A DNA stretch of 64,000 nt from an uncultured Alistipes sp. (lineage in GTDB: Bacteria; Bacteroidota; Bacteroidia; Bacteroidales; Rikenellaceae): assembly GCA_949285535.1 (NCBI GenBank), contig CASDZP010000001.1, positions 1 to 64,000 on the forward strand, written 5' to 3'. The notes below the pieces were generated by a model that was not told the origin of the DNA, made no database searches, and saw only the letters and a program-made list of their open reading frames with translations. Each line of letters opens with the position of its first letter. The first letter of the stretch is position 1. Made by a program: the position numbers and the translations under genes. Below, piece by piece: positions 9,283 to 19,844 of the stretch.

Positions 9283-10632
9283 TTAAATCATCCCCGTAAG
9301 TTTAGCGACAAAGACACCTGTAATCGCTACGGGAGCTATGTATTTTATGATAAATATATATGCGGGATAATATTTTATCGGATAGAGTCCGTTGCTGGAT
9401 AGTTCACGGATAAACATTCTCTTTTTAATAAACCACCCCACAAGTATTACAATCAACAGACCGTTAAGCGGCAACATATATGTTGAGGAGCCGACATCAC
9501 ATATCGTGAACAGGTCTGTTCCGCCTATCTTCAACGCCGAATCGGGCATCTGCGACAAGGCGCACAAAACCGTTGTAACGAGTACGGCAGATGTAACCAT
9601 GGCAACAGCCTTTTTACGGCTCATTTTAAACTCTTCCGTAAGCGCGGCGACCAAAACCTCCATTACCGATACTGACGAGGTGAGCGCAGCCACCACCAGC
9701 AACAGGAAGAAAAGGATGCTTATCACATATCCGCCCGTCATATGCCCGAAGATGTTGGGCAATGTCTTAAACACCAAATCGGGACCCGAAGCGGGAGTTA
9801 TACCGAAAGAGAAGACGGCGGGGAATATCGCGATACCCGCAAGCATGGCAATAATCACATCGGCGAATATCACGGAAAGCGATGTTTTGAGCAGACTGTC
9901 GCTCTTACGGATATAGGAGCCGTAGGTTATCATACACCCCATACCGACAGACAGCGAGAAAAACGCCTGTCCTATCGCGTTAAGTATCACCGTGAGAGTC
10001 ACTTTCGAGAAATCAGGCTTGAACATAAATTCAACACCTTCATCCAAGCCGCGTAAAGAGAGAGAGTTTACGCTCAAAGCCACAAGTATAAGCAGCATCA
10101 ACGGCATCAACACCTTATTATATCTCTCTATACCCTTCTCCACGCCCGAAATCACTATCAGCGACGTCAAAAGCGAGAATCCGACAGCCCAAAGAGCAGG
10201 TTTCCACCCCGAAGCGATAAACCCGTCGAAGAAAGAACCAATCTGCACGGCGTCCATACCGTTAAAGCTGTCCGCGAGCGACTCTTTAAAGAAAGCGAGC
10301 GTCCAACCCGCCACAACATTATAAAAAGCCGATATAATAAATGCCGCCAGCAGGCCGAAATATCCGATTACCACCCAATAGCTTTTGGGAGGAGAGACTT
10401 TACGAATCGCGCCAAGCACATTGCTGTGTGTCGCTCTACCGATTCCGAACTCCGAAATCAGGAGAGGCACGCCGAGCAACAATATTATCACAAAATATAT
10501 CAGTATGAATGCCGCGCCGCCGTTTTCGCCCACGACATAAGGGAATCGCCAGATGTTACCGAGTCCTATCGCCGACCCTGTGGCGGCGGCTATCGCTCCG
10601 AACTGACTTGAAAAAGAACCTCTTTTATTCAT
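9283..10632 (-). CDS. Sodium-dependent transporter, neurotransmitter:Na+ symporter (SNF/NSS) family
   Basis: An inner-membrane symporter of about 449 residues with some eleven hydrophobic segments. The N-terminus FGAIAAATGSAIGLGNIWRF holds the unwound TM1 signature (GLGNIWRFPY) that binds Na+ and substrate in LeuT-type proteins. Bacterial members mostly carry amino acids; the substrate here is unknown. The start is ATG at 10632 because a -33/-7 promoter lies at 10655-10685. The in-frame ATG at 10698 would be upstream of transcription start. Confidence 0.92.
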   Translation of the reverse strand: MNKRGSFSSQFGAIAAATGSAIGLGNIWRFPYVVGENGGAAFILIYFVIILLLGVPLLISEFGIGRATHSNVLGAIRKVSPPKSYWVVIGYFGLLAAFIISAFYNVVAGWTLAFFKESLADSFNGMDAVQIGSFFDGFIASGWKPALWAVGFSLLTSLIVISGVEKGIERYNKVLMPLMLLILVALSVNSLSLRGLDEGVEFMFKPDFSKVTLTVILNAIGQAFFSLSVGMGCMITYGSYIRKSDSLLKTSLSVIFADVIIAMLAGIAIFPAVFSFGITPASGPDLVFKTLPNIFGHMTGGYVISILFFLLLVVAALTSSVSVMEVLVAALTEEFKMSRKKAVAMVTSAVLVTTVLCALSQMPDSALKIGGTDLFTICDVGSSTYMLPLNGLLIVILVGWFIKKRMFIRELSSNGLYPIKYYPAYIFIIKYIAPVAITGVFVAKLTGMI

Positions 10633-10654
10633 GCGTTTCAAATTTCGTGAGCCG

Positions 10655-10685
10655 CAAAAATAGTTCAATTTTTCTTTTGTCAAAA
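10655..10685 (-). promoter_or_regulatory. Promoter of the sodium transporter gene
   Basis: On the minus strand, TTTTGAC (10679-10685) precedes TATTTTTG (10655-10662); TTG and the -7 box are 18 bases apart, close to the Bacteroidota consensus. It decides the start codon of the transporter. Confidence 0.7.
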
Positions 10686-10921
10686 TCAGCGTTTTCATTT
10701 TTATACCATGCCAATCATACCCAACACAACAAACCTCCTAACTTACTTTTACATACTCTCCAAACATCACGACATTACACAAGTGACACACAAACGATTA
10801 CACACAACAGCCCTACTCCACCACATCTTTTACAATACAATTTTCATACGACATCCAACGCACATTTATTCATCTAAAAGCACTCTATTGCGATATAGAC
10901 ATATGAGGCGAGTGCAACCAA

Positions 10922-11045
10922 GACGCCGACTTCCTTATAGATAATGAGCCAACCGAATATGACATGGACAAAAGGGGCTGTGCCCCCTCGTTTTGGTTAC
11001 TTTGTCGAGGGACAAAGTAACTCCCGCGGAAGGCGCCCGCGGAGC
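10922..11045 (-). repeat. Gene-end repeat element, copy A (dnaK)
   Basis: A full copy of the element next to the dnaK fold-back. On the plus strand it runs from GACGCCGACTTCC, through AAAAGGGGCTGTGCCCCC, to the 11-bp palindrome GTTACTTTGTC/GACAAAGTAAC, and ends in a GC-rich CCCGCGGAAGGCGCCCGC segment at the junction with the inverted dnaK end. Other copies are at 8994, 45940, 48425, 57371 and a decayed one at 62039. The 290 bp between the transporter and this element hold nothing else I recognise. Confidence 0.92.
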
Positions 11046-11169
11046 GACACAAGCAAAGACAACAATATGACGGACATTGATTTCGAAGAGGTCAATAATC
11101 ATATAACAATAAAAAAGGAGGACTCATAACTGAGATTATGAGTCCTCCTTTTTTATTGTTTATATGACT

Positions 11170-13065
<1,896 letters not shown>

Positions 13066-13304
13066 AATTCTATTTTTTTAATTTTTATATTTCGTTTTTG
13101 TTTTGTTTTCCTTTTTCCGTTTCCGCCTCGGCTTCCGTTTTCACATCCGCCTCGGCTTTCGTTTCCGAAATTCAACATCTCTACAAACAATCATTGTGCC
13201 AATCGCAAATCATGCCATTTTTTCTTTGTTCCATGACAAAAAAGACGAATCGGCATAAATTTTCAATGACATTTTGTCACAATCATGACATAAACGACGA
13301 TACA
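13066..13304 (-). promoter_or_regulatory. Long upstream region of dnaK
   Basis: About 240 bp with no gene. It holds an imperfect tandem duplication of roughly 25 bp (13120-13165, TCCGCCTCGGCTTTCG type) in the probable leader. On the minus strand at 13186-13199, TGGCAC-N5-TTG resembles a sigma-54 -24/-12 site, but the -12 GC is missing (TTGT). I see no CIRCE element. Confidence 0.25.
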
Positions 13305-13336
13305 TTTGTCACATAGCGATTAAATAGTTACCTTTG
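13305..13336 (+). promoter_or_regulatory. Promoter of the YjjG-family gene
   Basis: TTTG (13305-13308), 20 bases, TACCTTTG (13329-13336): a full match to the Bacteroidota sigma-ABfr promoter. It leaves a leader of about 16 nt. Confidence 0.85.
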
Positions 13337-13359
13337 CGACACAAACCCGAAACACTGCC

Positions 13360-14058
13360 ATGGCAAAAAAATACAGTTATCTCTTTTTCGACCTCGACTC
13401 TACCTTCTGGGATGTTCCCAGCAATCAGCGTGCCGCACAAATGGCGCTATACGAGGAGTGTATGATGAGCCGTCATTTCGACAGCTTCGACGACTACTTC
13501 GCACGTTTTGTCGAGATAAATTCCAAATTGTGGATAGACTACCGTGACGGCATCGTAAAACGAGAAGAGCTCCGTAACGACCGTTTCAAGAGACTTTTGG
13601 AGAGTGTAGGAGTGAACGACGGCGAGTTCGCCATATTCATGAGCAACCGCTATCTGCAACTGACTCCCACATTCAACAACCTCGTACCCCACTCTGTCGA
13701 GATACTCGACTACCTGCTCGAAAAAGGCTACCCGATGGCACTCATCACCAACGGTTTCAACGAGGTGCAGTTCGACAAGGTCAAATTAGCGGGGCTGGAC
13801 AAATATTTCGAGCGCATCACCACCTCGGAGTTTGCGGGAGTGAACAAACCCGCCCCCGGTATATTCGAATATGCCATACGTAAAGCGGGTGTCAAGGTCG
13901 AAGACGCCATAATGATAGGCGATGACCCTTACAGCGACATCTACGGAGCGCAGAATGTCGGTCTCGACACAATATTTTTCAATCCCAAAGGAATCGAATC
14001 GGAGACAAAACCGACATACGAAGTCAGAGACCTTTTGGAGATAAAAGAAATTCTCTAA
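13360..14058 (+). CDS. yjjG: YjjG family HAD-type noncanonical pyrimidine nucleotidase
   Basis: A 232-residue soluble HAD phosphatase. Motif I is FFDLDST (Asp11 nucleophile, Asp13 acid/base), motif II LITNGFN, motif III the Lys of NKPAPGIF, and motif IV MIGDDPYSDI. A helical cap of about 90 residues sits between motifs I and II, as in YjjG and YfnB. YjjG in E. coli removes phosphate from pyrimidine nucleotides including noncanonical ones; the substrate here is inferred from similarity. It is a single gene between its own promoter and terminator. Confidence 0.88.
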   Translation: MAKKYSYLFFDLDSTFWDVPSNQRAAQMALYEECMMSRHFDSFDDYFARFVEINSKLWIDYRDGIVKREELRNDRFKRLLESVGVNDGEFAIFMSNRYLQLTPTFNNLVPHSVEILDYLLEKGYPMALITNGFNEVQFDKVKLAGLDKYFERITTSEFAGVNKPAPGIFEYAIRKAGVKVEDAIMIGDDPYSDIYGAQNVGLDTIFFNPKGIESETKPTYEVRDLLEIKEIL

Positions 14059-14095
14059 ATCAGACAAGAATAAAACACTATAATTATAGTATAGT

Positions 14096-14135
14096 AAGAG
14101 ACCGTATGATTTTCGTCATGCGGTCTCTTTTAATA
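14096..14135 (+). terminator. Terminator of the YjjG-family gene
   Basis: A 14-bp stem with one G-T pair (14096-14109 with 14116-14129), a 6-nt loop, then TTTTAAT. Confidence 0.85.
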
Positions 14136-14291
14136 TATACGACAATTTTAATATACGACAATTAATATTGCTTTTATTATGCACCCGAAACATTATGCAC
14201 CAAAAGCATAATAAAAAACAGCGTTTACTCCGTCTGTTGTCGGGTGACACCCTTTTTTATTACGGTCGGATGTTTTTTGAGAATATCTTTG

Positions 14292-14322
14292 TACCTTTGC
14301 AAGGTTAAACAAGGAGGTAAAA
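14292..14322 (+). promoter_or_regulatory. Promoter -7 box and strong Shine-Dalgarno site before the first MATE gene
   Basis: TACCTTTG (14292-14299) is a -7 box. AAGGAGG (14311-14317) lies five bases before the ATG, a full anti-SD match that is rare in this phylum and almost alone in this window. Confidence 0.65.
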
Positions 14323-15663
14323 ATGAATAGCGCAACATCCCCCGCGCAGTTGGGGACAATGGACATCAAAAAGTTGTTGGTAAGGTATGCCATACCGTCA
14401 ATTATAGCCATGACGGCGGCGTCACTCTACAACATGGTTGACAGCATGTTCATCGGACACGGTGTCGGCGCGGAAGGCCTTACGGGTCTCTCGCTCACGC
14501 TTCCGCTCATGAACATATCGTCGGCTTTCGGCTCGCTCGTGGGAGTGGGCGGCGCAACGCTAATGTCGGTAAAGCTCGGTCAGCACGACACGGAGCAGGC
14601 AAAACGAATCTTGGGCAACGTAGTGCTGCTTAATCTTATTATAGGCGCGTTTCTCACGATTGTCGCGCTGACATTCCTCGACAATATTCTGTACAATTTC
14701 GGCGCAAGCGAACACACTATCGGCTATGCCCGCCAATACATGCAGGTGATAATCGGAGGCAATATCATAACGGCTTCGTTCCTCGGACTCGTCGAGATGC
14801 TGCGTGCCACGGGACATCCTACAAAAGCGATGCTCTCGATGTTGATAGCCGTGATTCTGAACTCCATTCTCGACTACTTCTTTATCTTCCACTTCAACAT
14901 GGGGATACGTGGCGCGGCGATAGCCACCATAATAGCCCAAATGGTGTCGCTGACATTCGTTGTCTCACACTTTTTCAAAAAAAGCAGTTTCATACATTTC
15001 GAGAAAGGAATGTTCGGTCTCGACAGCCACCTGGTCAAAGGTATAATCGCAATCGGACTTTCGCCCTTTTTGATGAACGTATGTTCGAGCGGCGTGGTTG
15101 CGTTGATAAACCTTTCTCTAAAAGAGCACGGCGGTGACATCGCAATCGGAGCGTACGGCATCGTAAACCGATTCTTCCTATTCTTTATAATGATAAACAT
15201 GGGCTTCAACCAGGGTATGCAGCCCATCGCTGGATACAACTTCGGCGCGGGCAATTACGACAGATTGAAAAAGGTTCTCAAATATACCATTTTCTGCGCC
15301 GTAACCTGCTCGACGATAGGTTTCCTGCTCGGACAGATATTCCCCGGAGCAATCACCCGAATGTTCACCACAAACGTAGAGCTGACCGACATAGCCGAAC
15401 GAGGTCTCCACTTGGTGCTGTTGCTTTTCCCGCTGGTAGGTTTCCAGATGGTTTCGGCAAACTTCTTCCAGTCGATAGGCATGGCGAAAAAGGCGATTTT
15501 CCTCGCCCTGTCACGTCAGTTGCTCTTCCTGATACCGTTCCTGCTGGTCATGCCCCGTTTTCTCGGCACTGACGGCGTATGGCTGTCGATACCTTTCGCC
15601 GACTGCGTGTCGGTAATAGTAACGGCATATATGTTAAAACGCGAACTTAAAAGATTCAACTAA
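14323..15663 (+). CDS. MATE family efflux transporter (MepA-like)
   Basis: A 446-residue inner-membrane protein with about 12 hydrophobic helices in two MATE halves. The start (LLVRYAIPSIIAMTAASLYN, MVDSMFIGHGVG) is the MepA-type N-terminus, and GYNFGAGNYDR in the second half is the matching MATE motif. Such proteins export cationic drugs in exchange for Na+ or H+; the natural substrate is unknown. It heads an operon with the kinase-like gene 2 bp downstream and a second MATE gene immediately after. Confidence 0.93.
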   Translation: MNSATSPAQLGTMDIKKLLVRYAIPSIIAMTAASLYNMVDSMFIGHGVGAEGLTGLSLTLPLMNISSAFGSLVGVGGATLMSVKLGQHDTEQAKRILGNVVLLNLIIGAFLTIVALTFLDNILYNFGASEHTIGYARQYMQVIIGGNIITASFLGLVEMLRATGHPTKAMLSMLIAVILNSILDYFFIFHFNMGIRGAAIATIIAQMVSLTFVVSHFFKKSSFIHFEKGMFGLDSHLVKGIIAIGLSPFLMNVCSSGVVALINLSLKEHGGDIAIGAYGIVNRFFLFFIMINMGFNQGMQPIAGYNFGAGNYDRLKKVLKYTIFCAVTCSTIGFLLGQIFPGAITRMFTTNVELTDIAERGLHLVLLLFPLVGFQMVSANFFQSIGMAKKAIFLALSRQLLFLIPFLLVMPRFLGTDGVWLSIPFADCVSVIVTAYMLKRELKRFN

Positions 15664-15665
15664 TC

Positions 15666-16307
15666 ATGTCAAAGAAAATCATCGTCACCATAGGTCGCCA
15701 ATATGGAAGCGGCGGTCATCTCGTAGGCAAGAAACTCGCCGAAATGCTCTCATACGACTATTACGACAAATCGCTCTTCGACAAGGCGGCACAGCTGAGC
15801 GGCGTGAAACGCGAATGCTTTGAACGTTCGGACGAAAAAAGTCCGATGCCTACCATTGGTATAGAAATGGGCATGGCGGGCGTTTACGGAACACCGTTTT
15901 TCGGTTCTGTACCCTCTCTCGACGAGGGGCTGTTCAAATATCTCTCGCATACGATTCTCGACATCGCCAACGGCGACAAAGGAGCGGTCATCGTGGGACG
16001 TTGCGCCGACTACATTCTGCGTAACCACCCCGACCTCTTCTCCGTATTCATTCACGCGCCTCTCGCCGACCGAATAAAACGTACCGCTGAGCGCGAACAC
16101 CTTTCAGAGAGAAAGGCGCTCGAGATGATAAAGAAACAGGACAAGCAGAGAGCCAACTTCTACAATTTTTACAGCGGCAACAAATGGGGCGAGGCGGCAA
16201 CATACTCGCTCTGCATAAACTCATCAACGCTGGGTATCGACAGGACGTGCGACATGCTCGCCTCCATGGTGAAAACCATAATCGAGACCGACGAGAAACA
16301 GCGATAA
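15666..16307 (+). CDS. Cytidylate kinase-like family protein
   Basis: A 213-residue P-loop protein. The N-terminal VTIGRQYGSGGHLVGKKLAE (residues 7-26) is the phosphate-binding loop of the cytidylate-kinase-like family (Cytidylate_kin2), and an arginine-rich lid (IKRTAEREHLSERKAL) follows around residue 135. The true CMP kinase of the cell is a different, shorter type, so the substrate is unknown. It sits between two MATE genes, 2 bp from the first and 0 bp from the second, so it is co-translated with transporters. A role linked to them is inference. Confidence 0.85.
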   Translation: MSKKIIVTIGRQYGSGGHLVGKKLAEMLSYDYYDKSLFDKAAQLSGVKRECFERSDEKSPMPTIGIEMGMAGVYGTPFFGSVPSLDEGLFKYLSHTILDIANGDKGAVIVGRCADYILRNHPDLFSVFIHAPLADRIKRTAEREHLSERKALEMIKKQDKQRANFYNFYSGNKWGEAATYSLCINSSTLGIDRTCDMLASMVKTIIETDEKQR

Positions 16308-17642
16308 ATGAATAACAGCGGATTCTCATACAAGACGATATGGAATGTCGGTTATCCGATAATGATAGGCAACCTCGCCCAGACATTAATCATACTGACC
16401 GACACCGCCTTTCTGGGACACCTGAGCGAAGTTGCGCTCGGCGCCTCGGCAATGGCGGGGATATACTATTATGTCTTCTCCACGTTGGCATGGGGATTCG
16501 CCATTGGCGTTCAGGTTATTGTCGCCCGACGTTTCGGCGGCGGCAGTTACTCGGCGATAGGACCGATATTCGAACACGGAATGGCGTTCGTGGTATTGCT
16601 CGGAGCCATGCTGTTTCTGCTTATGTCCTCCTTCACACCCTCGATACTCGACCTGCTGATAGACTCGCCCAATGTTTACAGGGAGGCGTGTACCTATATG
16701 AGCTACCGTCAATGGGGCATATTGTTCGTATCGCTTAACTATATCTATCACGCCTTCTATGTCGGAGTGTCGTACACAAAGATTATAGGCTACACAACGG
16801 TCATAACCGCACTAATCAACATCGTGGGCGACTACACGCTGATATTCGGCAACTGGGGCATGCCCCAAATGGGAACGGCGGGAGCGGCTTTGGCTTCAGT
16901 ATGCGCCGAGATTGCCTCGGTGACACTCTTCACCATTTTCACGCTGACAAAGATGCCTCTCGCAAAATACCGTCTTTTCCGCTTCGCGAGAATAAAGATA
17001 GGAATCATCACCGACATACTGAAAATATCCCTGCCGACAATGGGGCAGAAACTGATATCGTTCAGTACATGGCTCTTCTTCTTCGCCATGGTCGAGAGGC
17101 TCGGCGAACGTTCTCTGGCAATATCGATGACCGTGCGAAGCGTCTATATGTTCATAACGATACCCGTATTCGCTTTCGGTGCGGGAGCCAACGGTCTGAC
17201 GAGCAGACTTTTGGGTGAGGGACGACATGCCGAATTGAACGCGATGATTGTCAAAATCATAAAATTGTGCTATCTTGTGGTGCTTCCGTTGTCGCTGTTC
17301 TGTTTCATGATGCCTGAGACGCTTTTGGGTATCTACACCGACAACACGGAACTGATAAGTGAGGCTGTCGATTCTCTCCATGTGGTGGCGTTATGCGCTT
17401 TCGTCATGGGTTTCGGTCAGATATTCTTCGAGTCGGTTTCGGGAACGGGCAACACTCTCGACGCCCTCTTTCTCGAATTCGGAGTGCTGATGTGCTATGC
17501 GCTGTATATCTTCATCACTTCAAGAGTGCTCGGAGGTCCCGTCTCGATAGTATGGATAAGCGAGGCTGTTTACGGAGCGTTACTCGGTCTTATCTCGATG
17601 ATATACCTCCGACGGGCAAAATGGCAGAACAAACGAATTTAA
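16308..17642 (+). CDS. MATE family efflux transporter (NorM/DinF-like)
   Basis: A 444-residue polytopic membrane protein. The N-terminus WNVGYPIMIGNLAQTLIIL and DTAFLGHLSEVALGA match the MATE first half, with VARRFGGG ending it. The start codon directly follows the stop of the kinase-like gene (TAAATG). It differs clearly in sequence from the MATE protein two genes upstream, so this is not a recent tandem duplication. Substrate unknown. Confidence 0.93.
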   Translation: MNNSGFSYKTIWNVGYPIMIGNLAQTLIILTDTAFLGHLSEVALGASAMAGIYYYVFSTLAWGFAIGVQVIVARRFGGGSYSAIGPIFEHGMAFVVLLGAMLFLLMSSFTPSILDLLIDSPNVYREACTYMSYRQWGILFVSLNYIYHAFYVGVSYTKIIGYTTVITALINIVGDYTLIFGNWGMPQMGTAGAALASVCAEIASVTLFTIFTLTKMPLAKYRLFRFARIKIGIITDILKISLPTMGQKLISFSTWLFFFAMVERLGERSLAISMTVRSVYMFITIPVFAFGAGANGLTSRLLGEGRHAELNAMIVKIIKLCYLVVLPLSLFCFMMPETLLGIYTDNTELISEAVDSLHVVALCAFVMGFGQIFFESVSGTGNTLDALFLEFGVLMCYALYIFITSRVLGGPVSIVWISEAVYGALLGLISMIYLRRAKWQNKRI

Positions 17643-17666
17643 CGAAACAGAAAAACAATGGTTAAA

Positions 17667-18143
17667 ATGAAATATATTTTATCAATTCTCTCTCTTGCGG
17701 CTCTTTTCTCATGCCAGAAGGTAAGCTACGACTGCGACATATGGATCAACTCACGTGTTGAGGAGGTGCAGGGCGAGCCCGTAAAGGTACTCGAAGATGT
17801 GGTGGTGTACGCTTTCTACGGCGATACCGTTGATTACAAAATCAATGACTACGCCCAAGCCGTAAGCGGACACGTGACAACCTCCAAAGAGGAACAAACA
17901 CGACCTTTCGACGTGAAAGGCGTGTATGACTCCGCCAGCGGACAGATTATTTTCGAGTCTCTTTCAAAACCCGTCGCGGTCATTGTCGTGTGCGACACCA
18001 AAAACGAGGTGTTCGGCTACTACCAGCAGTCGATAGCCAAGGGTCTCGACCTTATACAGGTCACCTTCATGAGTACCCCGTGGAGTTTTGCGGATGATCC
18101 GACAAAAACATTGGTTGTGGGCAGCTGGCGTTACCGAAAATAG
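17667..18143 (+). CDS. Small lipoprotein of unknown function
   Basis: I do not recognise a named family. It has about 158 residues from ATG 17667 (an ATG at 17658 is equally possible). A lipoprotein signal (MKYILSILSLAALFSC) places lipid-bound Cys16 at the mature N-terminus, so the protein should be anchored in a membrane facing the periplasm. The rest is predicted mixed beta, with no repeats or further cysteines beyond the D-C-D and V-C-D positions. It follows the second MATE gene by 24 bp and precedes the glycosyltransferase by 24 bp, so it is probably co-transcribed. Confidence 0.75.
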   Translation: MKYILSILSLAALFSCQKVSYDCDIWINSRVEEVQGEPVKVLEDVVVYAFYGDTVDYKINDYAQAVSGHVTTSKEEQTRPFDVKGVYDSASGQIIFESLSKPVAVIVVCDTKNEVFGYYQQSIAKGLDLIQVTFMSTPWSFADDPTKTLVVGSWRYRK

Positions 18144-18167
18144 TCTGAAACGACAAAAAGTGAGACC

Positions 18168-19373
18168 ATGAGTGAATCGCAGAAAAAAGAGACGCCCTTT
18201 TTCGACAGCAGACGGTTCGCGCGTTCACGCAAACGCCGTGTGGCTTTGGTGCTGAACATCGCTCCGCTCTATCGGAAGGCGATATTCTCGATGTTGGACA
18301 ACGACCCCGACATCGACTACTCTTTCTATGCGGGCGAGGAGTCGAAAGATGTCGATGCCCTCATGGACCTCAGAGAACTGCTCGGTTTCAAAGGCTATCT
18401 GCGCAACCGTTTCAAGGGTGACAAGTTGATATGGCAGAAGGGATGGTGGCGGACGCTGTTCAAAAAGTACGACGCCTATATCCTTACGGGAAACCCAGGC
18501 ATACGGTCGAACTGGCTTCTCCTTGTGATTGCCCGATTCCTTGGACGGAGGGTCTATCTATGGAGTCACGGTCTGTACGGAAACGAAAGCAAATGGCAGA
18601 TGCGCAGAAACCTGTTCTACATGAATATGGCGGACGGGATTCTGCTATACGGAAACCACGGCAAACAGATGCTTTTGAAACACGGTTTCGACCCCGACAA
18701 GCTGTGCGTAATATACAACTCTCTCGATTTGGAACGTCAAAAACCGTTGCGCGACAAATTCGCGGGGGCAGGCTTCATGCGTAACATATTCGGCAACGAC
18801 AACCCGACGATAGCATTCATAGGGCGACTGACTCCGCAAAAGCAACTTCACCTGCTTATCGAGGCTGTCGGAATATTGAAACTATCGGGAAGAGAACTCA
18901 ATATTATTTTTGTAGGCGACGGACCCCTGACCGAAGAGCTTGAGGCGGCGGCACAGAGAGCTGGTATAGAGGAAAACGTCTTTTTTTACGGCGAGTGCTA
19001 TGACGAGGAGATGATTGCCGCCATACTGCAAAACAGCATACTCACCGTAAGTCCGGGGAATGTAGGGCTGACGGCAATACAGAGCCTCGCCCACGGCGTA
19101 CCTGTGATAACCCACGGCAACATAACGACCCAGATGCCCGAATACGAGGCTGTAAAAGAGGGTGTGACGGGCGGATTTTTCACCCGTGGCGACTCTCTGT
19201 CGCTCAGCGAAAAGATTGAGACATGGGTAAAGGTGATGAGCGACGAGAAAATGCGCGCAAAAGTACGTGAAAACTGTTTTAAAATGGTCGATACCCGTTT
19301 CAACCCGTTAAACCAATCTCTGCTGATAAAACGCAAACTCCTATCGGACATGTTCCCGACAGGAAAGAAATAA
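18168..19373 (+). CDS. Glycosyltransferase family 4 (GT-B fold)
   Basis: A soluble, probably membrane-associated, 401-residue GT-B enzyme. The C-terminal half carries FIGRLTPQKQLHLLIEAV (about 218-235), IFVGDGPLTEELEAAA and the nucleotide-sugar motif NVGLTAIQSLAHGVPVI, where GT4 enzymes usually have an E-x7-E; here Gln replaces the second Glu. The N-terminal acceptor domain starts RVALVLNIAPLYRKAIF. It probably adds a sugar to a surface glycan or lipid. No other glycan genes lie nearby, so the acceptor cannot be guessed. Confidence 0.85.
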   Translation: MSESQKKETPFFDSRRFARSRKRRVALVLNIAPLYRKAIFSMLDNDPDIDYSFYAGEESKDVDALMDLRELLGFKGYLRNRFKGDKLIWQKGWWRTLFKKYDAYILTGNPGIRSNWLLLVIARFLGRRVYLWSHGLYGNESKWQMRRNLFYMNMADGILLYGNHGKQMLLKHGFDPDKLCVIYNSLDLERQKPLRDKFAGAGFMRNIFGNDNPTIAFIGRLTPQKQLHLLIEAVGILKLSGRELNIIFVGDGPLTEELEAAAQRAGIEENVFFYGECYDEEMIAAILQNSILTVSPGNVGLTAIQSLAHGVPVITHGNITTQMPEYEAVKEGVTGGFFTRGDSLSLSEKIETWVKVMSDEKMRAKVRENCFKMVDTRFNPLNQSLLIKRKLLSDMFPTGKK

Positions 19374-19844
19374 ACCGACGCCTAAAAAGAGCGGCGGACA
19401 AAAAACAGAGTAAAAATATAGATGTAAACAATATAAATACACTACCCCGCTCTGTATAATCTGTATAATCTGTATAATCTGTATATCTACCTACTCTACT
19501 TATTCTGCGTACTCTGCATAATCCCGACACTGAAATGAAATGTTCCTTAACGTGAATCGGATTTAAACCACAATATGCGAATCGCAAACATACAAACCAT
19601 AAGCTATAAACCACAAACTACAAATCATAAACATACAAATCTAAAAACCACATTCACGCCTCAATTACAATATATATGATAGCGTGATAGCATATAAATA
19701 CGTATAAATAGCGTATAAAACGTGATAGCGTATAACAAACGCCTCATGATAAATACGCCATTAAACACAAGCGGCAATAAACGACAAAAAGACAAGTTGG
19801 TACGCTATTTGATGAATTGAAGTTCATAAAAAAATTTTTCAATC
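19374..19844. repeat. AT-rich spacer with short tandem repeats
   Basis: This 471-bp gap has no gene. It holds four tandem copies of a 9-mer, CTGTATAAT (19452-19487, last one CTGTATATC), then degenerate A/C-rich runs of the type AAACCACAAACTACAAATC (19560-19650), and then repeats of GTGATAGCGTATAAA (19678-19735). Copy number at these tracts is likely to vary between strains. The grpE promoter should lie in the last 100 bp, but I see no clear -7 box. Confidence 0.7.

Noticed and set aside
14323-17642. The two MATE genes as a recent tandem duplication
   Set aside because: Their N-termini and internal motifs differ widely and a kinase-like gene separates them.
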